Source: JANNBN01 sp031430595 (lineage in GTDB: Bacteria; Actinomycetota; Acidimicrobiia; Acidimicrobiales; JANYDT01). From it: a stretch of 64,000 nucleotides of DNA. Shown piece after piece: positions 62,882 through 64,000 of the stretch. A program made the translations under genes and the position numbers. A model generated the notes under the pieces. It was given only the letters and a program-made list of their open reading frames with translations. It was not told the DNA's origin and did not search any database. The stretch spans positions 124,001 to 188,000 of the forward strand of contig JANPBU010000013.1 in the NCBI GenBank assembly GCA_031430595.1, read 5' to 3'. The stretch's first letter is position 1. Each line of letters starts with the position of its first letter.

Positions 62882-64000
62882 CTATTGATCAACCAGCGTT
62901 CCGCCCATAGTTTGAAGGTACCCGTCAAGCAGTGAAGGATTGATCGCTGGGGAATACAGGAAGCCTTGAATCCGATCGCATCCCCATTCCTTCAGCAGTT
63001 CAAGGGTTTCGGCTGTTTCGACACCTTCCGCCACGGTAGTCATCCCAAGTGAGCGAACAAGGTCGATAGTTGACCGAACGATGGCTCGATCGACCTCGTT
63101 GTTCACAATTCCTGAAACGAACGAGCGATCGATTTTCAGTTCAGTGAGTGGCAGTTCCCGTAAACGAATCAATGATGAGTAACCGGTTCCGTAGTCGTCA
63201 AGCGATAATCCAACCCCCAACTCTCTGAGGCGGTACAGCCCAGGCAGAATGTGGCCATGATCGTCAAGCAGGTCGCGTTCACTTATCTCAACAATGAGTG
63301 AACCGCACGCAAGTTGGTGCTCTTCAATCAGTTCGGCAAGAAACGTCATCAACGACTCGGACCAGATCGAAGTGGCAGACAGGTTCACAGCAACAGAAAT
63401 GTTTTGATGGGTCCTGTTGAATTCGGCGGCCTGCAGTGCTGCGCACGTCAACACCCTGCGATCAAAACGATCGCTCAGCCTCGAGGCATCGATTAGGTCA
63501 AGAAACACCCTCGGTGGCAACAGACCCAACGCCGGGTGATTCCAGCGAGCCAACCCCTCGACCGAAACGACGCACCCCGACTCGGTGTCGATGACCGGTT
63601 GGAACCACAACGAGATTTCTGATTCGAGCCCACTGGTCAAATCGGCCTGCAATTGCAACCGTTCAGCGGTGAGGCCTGATGGAACGCTCGTAAACACTTC
63701 AACACCGGTACGCGCTCGTTTGGCTGCATACATAGCAATGTCAGCGTTTCGCATAAGACTCGGAATTGGGTCAGCACGAGTTCCGAATGCAACCCCAACC
63801 GATGCTGATATGCGAAGCGGATTTCCGTCCATAACGACCAACTCTGCGAGTCGGTCTCTTACCTGGTGCGCGTACTCGGTAACAGCCGTCTCGAAGGAAA
63901 CAGCCGCTGTGACATCGTCGATACACAGCAGACCAAACTCGTCGCCACCCAAACGAAAGACCGCAATGAATTCAGAACTTCTGAGCCGTGACATTTCACG
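62882..64000 (-). CDS. GGDEF-EAL cyclic-di-GMP protein, 5' end outside the window
   Basis: 372 codons are visible; the frame is open to the window edge and the GGDEF domain is cut at its start, so the true start lies beyond base 64000. RLGGDEF is intact near the cut. The EAL domain has EGL instead of EAL (VEGLARW) with DDYGTGYSS and a C-terminal VAEGVE. Alanine to glycine keeps the metal-binding glutamate, so phosphodiesterase activity may remain. It is 40 bp from the nitrilase-like gene. Confidence 0.88.
   Translation of the reverse strand, partial: REMSRLRSSEFIAVFRLGGDEFGLLCIDDVTAAVSFETAVTEYAHQVRDRLAELVVMDGNPLRISASVGVAFGTRADPIPSLMRNADIAMYAAKRARTGVEVFTSVPSGLTAERLQLQADLTSGLESEISLWFQPVIDTESGCVVSVEGLARWNHPALGLLPPRVFLDLIDASRLSDRFDRRVLTCAALQAAEFNRTHQNISVAVNLSATSIWSESLMTFLAELIEEHQLACGSLIVEISERDLLDDHGHILPGLYRLRELGVGLSLDDYGTGYSSLIRLRELPLTELKIDRSFVSGIVNNEVDRAIVRSTIDLVRSLGMTTVAEGVETAETLELLKEWGCDRIQGFLYSPAINPSLLDGYLQTMGGTLVDQ

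Overview
The window looks like chromosome of a mid-GC actinobacterium. A WhiB-type iron-sulphur regulator, a fused coenzyme B12 mutase (IcmF), an actinobacterial-style cytochrome P450, acyl-CoA dehydrogenase and crotonase genes, frequent GTG starts and many 4-bp ATGA/GTGA gene overlaps all point that way. Moderate GC and this gene content suit Acidimicrobiia (Ilumatobacter-like aquatic lineages) better than Streptomyces or Mycobacterium; that placement is inference. Coding density is very high: no gene-free stretch exceeds about 300 bases, and I saw no tRNA, rRNA, insertion sequence, prophage or CRISPR array.

Layout. 1-10.3 kb: end of a crotonase gene, alkB, two DEAD-box RNA helicases flanking a heterodimeric ABC exporter, a flavin monooxygenase and a DedA protein. 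10.3-19.1 kb: an ABC-2 exporter pair, a CDF metal transporter, then a five-gene minus-strand operon (long MacA-like adaptor, MacB-type ATPase, MacB-type permease, histidine kinase, response regulator). 19.2-23.4 kb: amidase, a SRPBCC/EVE/MarR operon whose first two genes look internally deleted, and a TetR/SDR divergent pair with two matching palindromic operator candidates. 23.4-28.4 kb: a DabA/DabB inorganic-carbon uptake pair with a divergent LysR regulator and a LysR-type box between them. 28.5-34.6 kb: a DUF2805 plus circularly permuted amine-oxidase fusion, then a molybdate operon (HTH plus binding-protein-like regulator, modA, modB, modC, small membrane protein), a membrane protein and WhiB.

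34.6-44.6 kb: crotonase divergent from a P450/ROK/bicupin/hydrolase operon, hisS bracketed by two hairpins with a shared core, and icmF. 44.6-53.1 kb: MarR, a polytopic GT-C-like protein, DoxX-like protein, sugar epimerase, two glycosyltransferases, an AhpD-like/radical SAM pair, an MTA phosphorylase and a methyltransferase. 53.2-64 kb: a membrane-anchored glycoside-hydrolase-like protein, crotonase, CAP-domain protein, acyl-CoA dehydrogenase, two GGDEF/EAL proteins, an SDR, a DUF985 cupin and a carbon-nitrogen hydrolase.

The physiology suggested is an aerobic heterotroph breaking down fatty and branched acyl-CoAs (crotonases, acyl-CoA dehydrogenase, IcmF), with bicarbonate uptake, molybdate uptake, several exporters and cyclic-di-GMP signalling. 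The most unusual items are the permuted amine oxidase, the adjacent internally deleted genes, the Dab pair in an apparently non-autotrophic setting, and the radical SAM/AhpD cassette.
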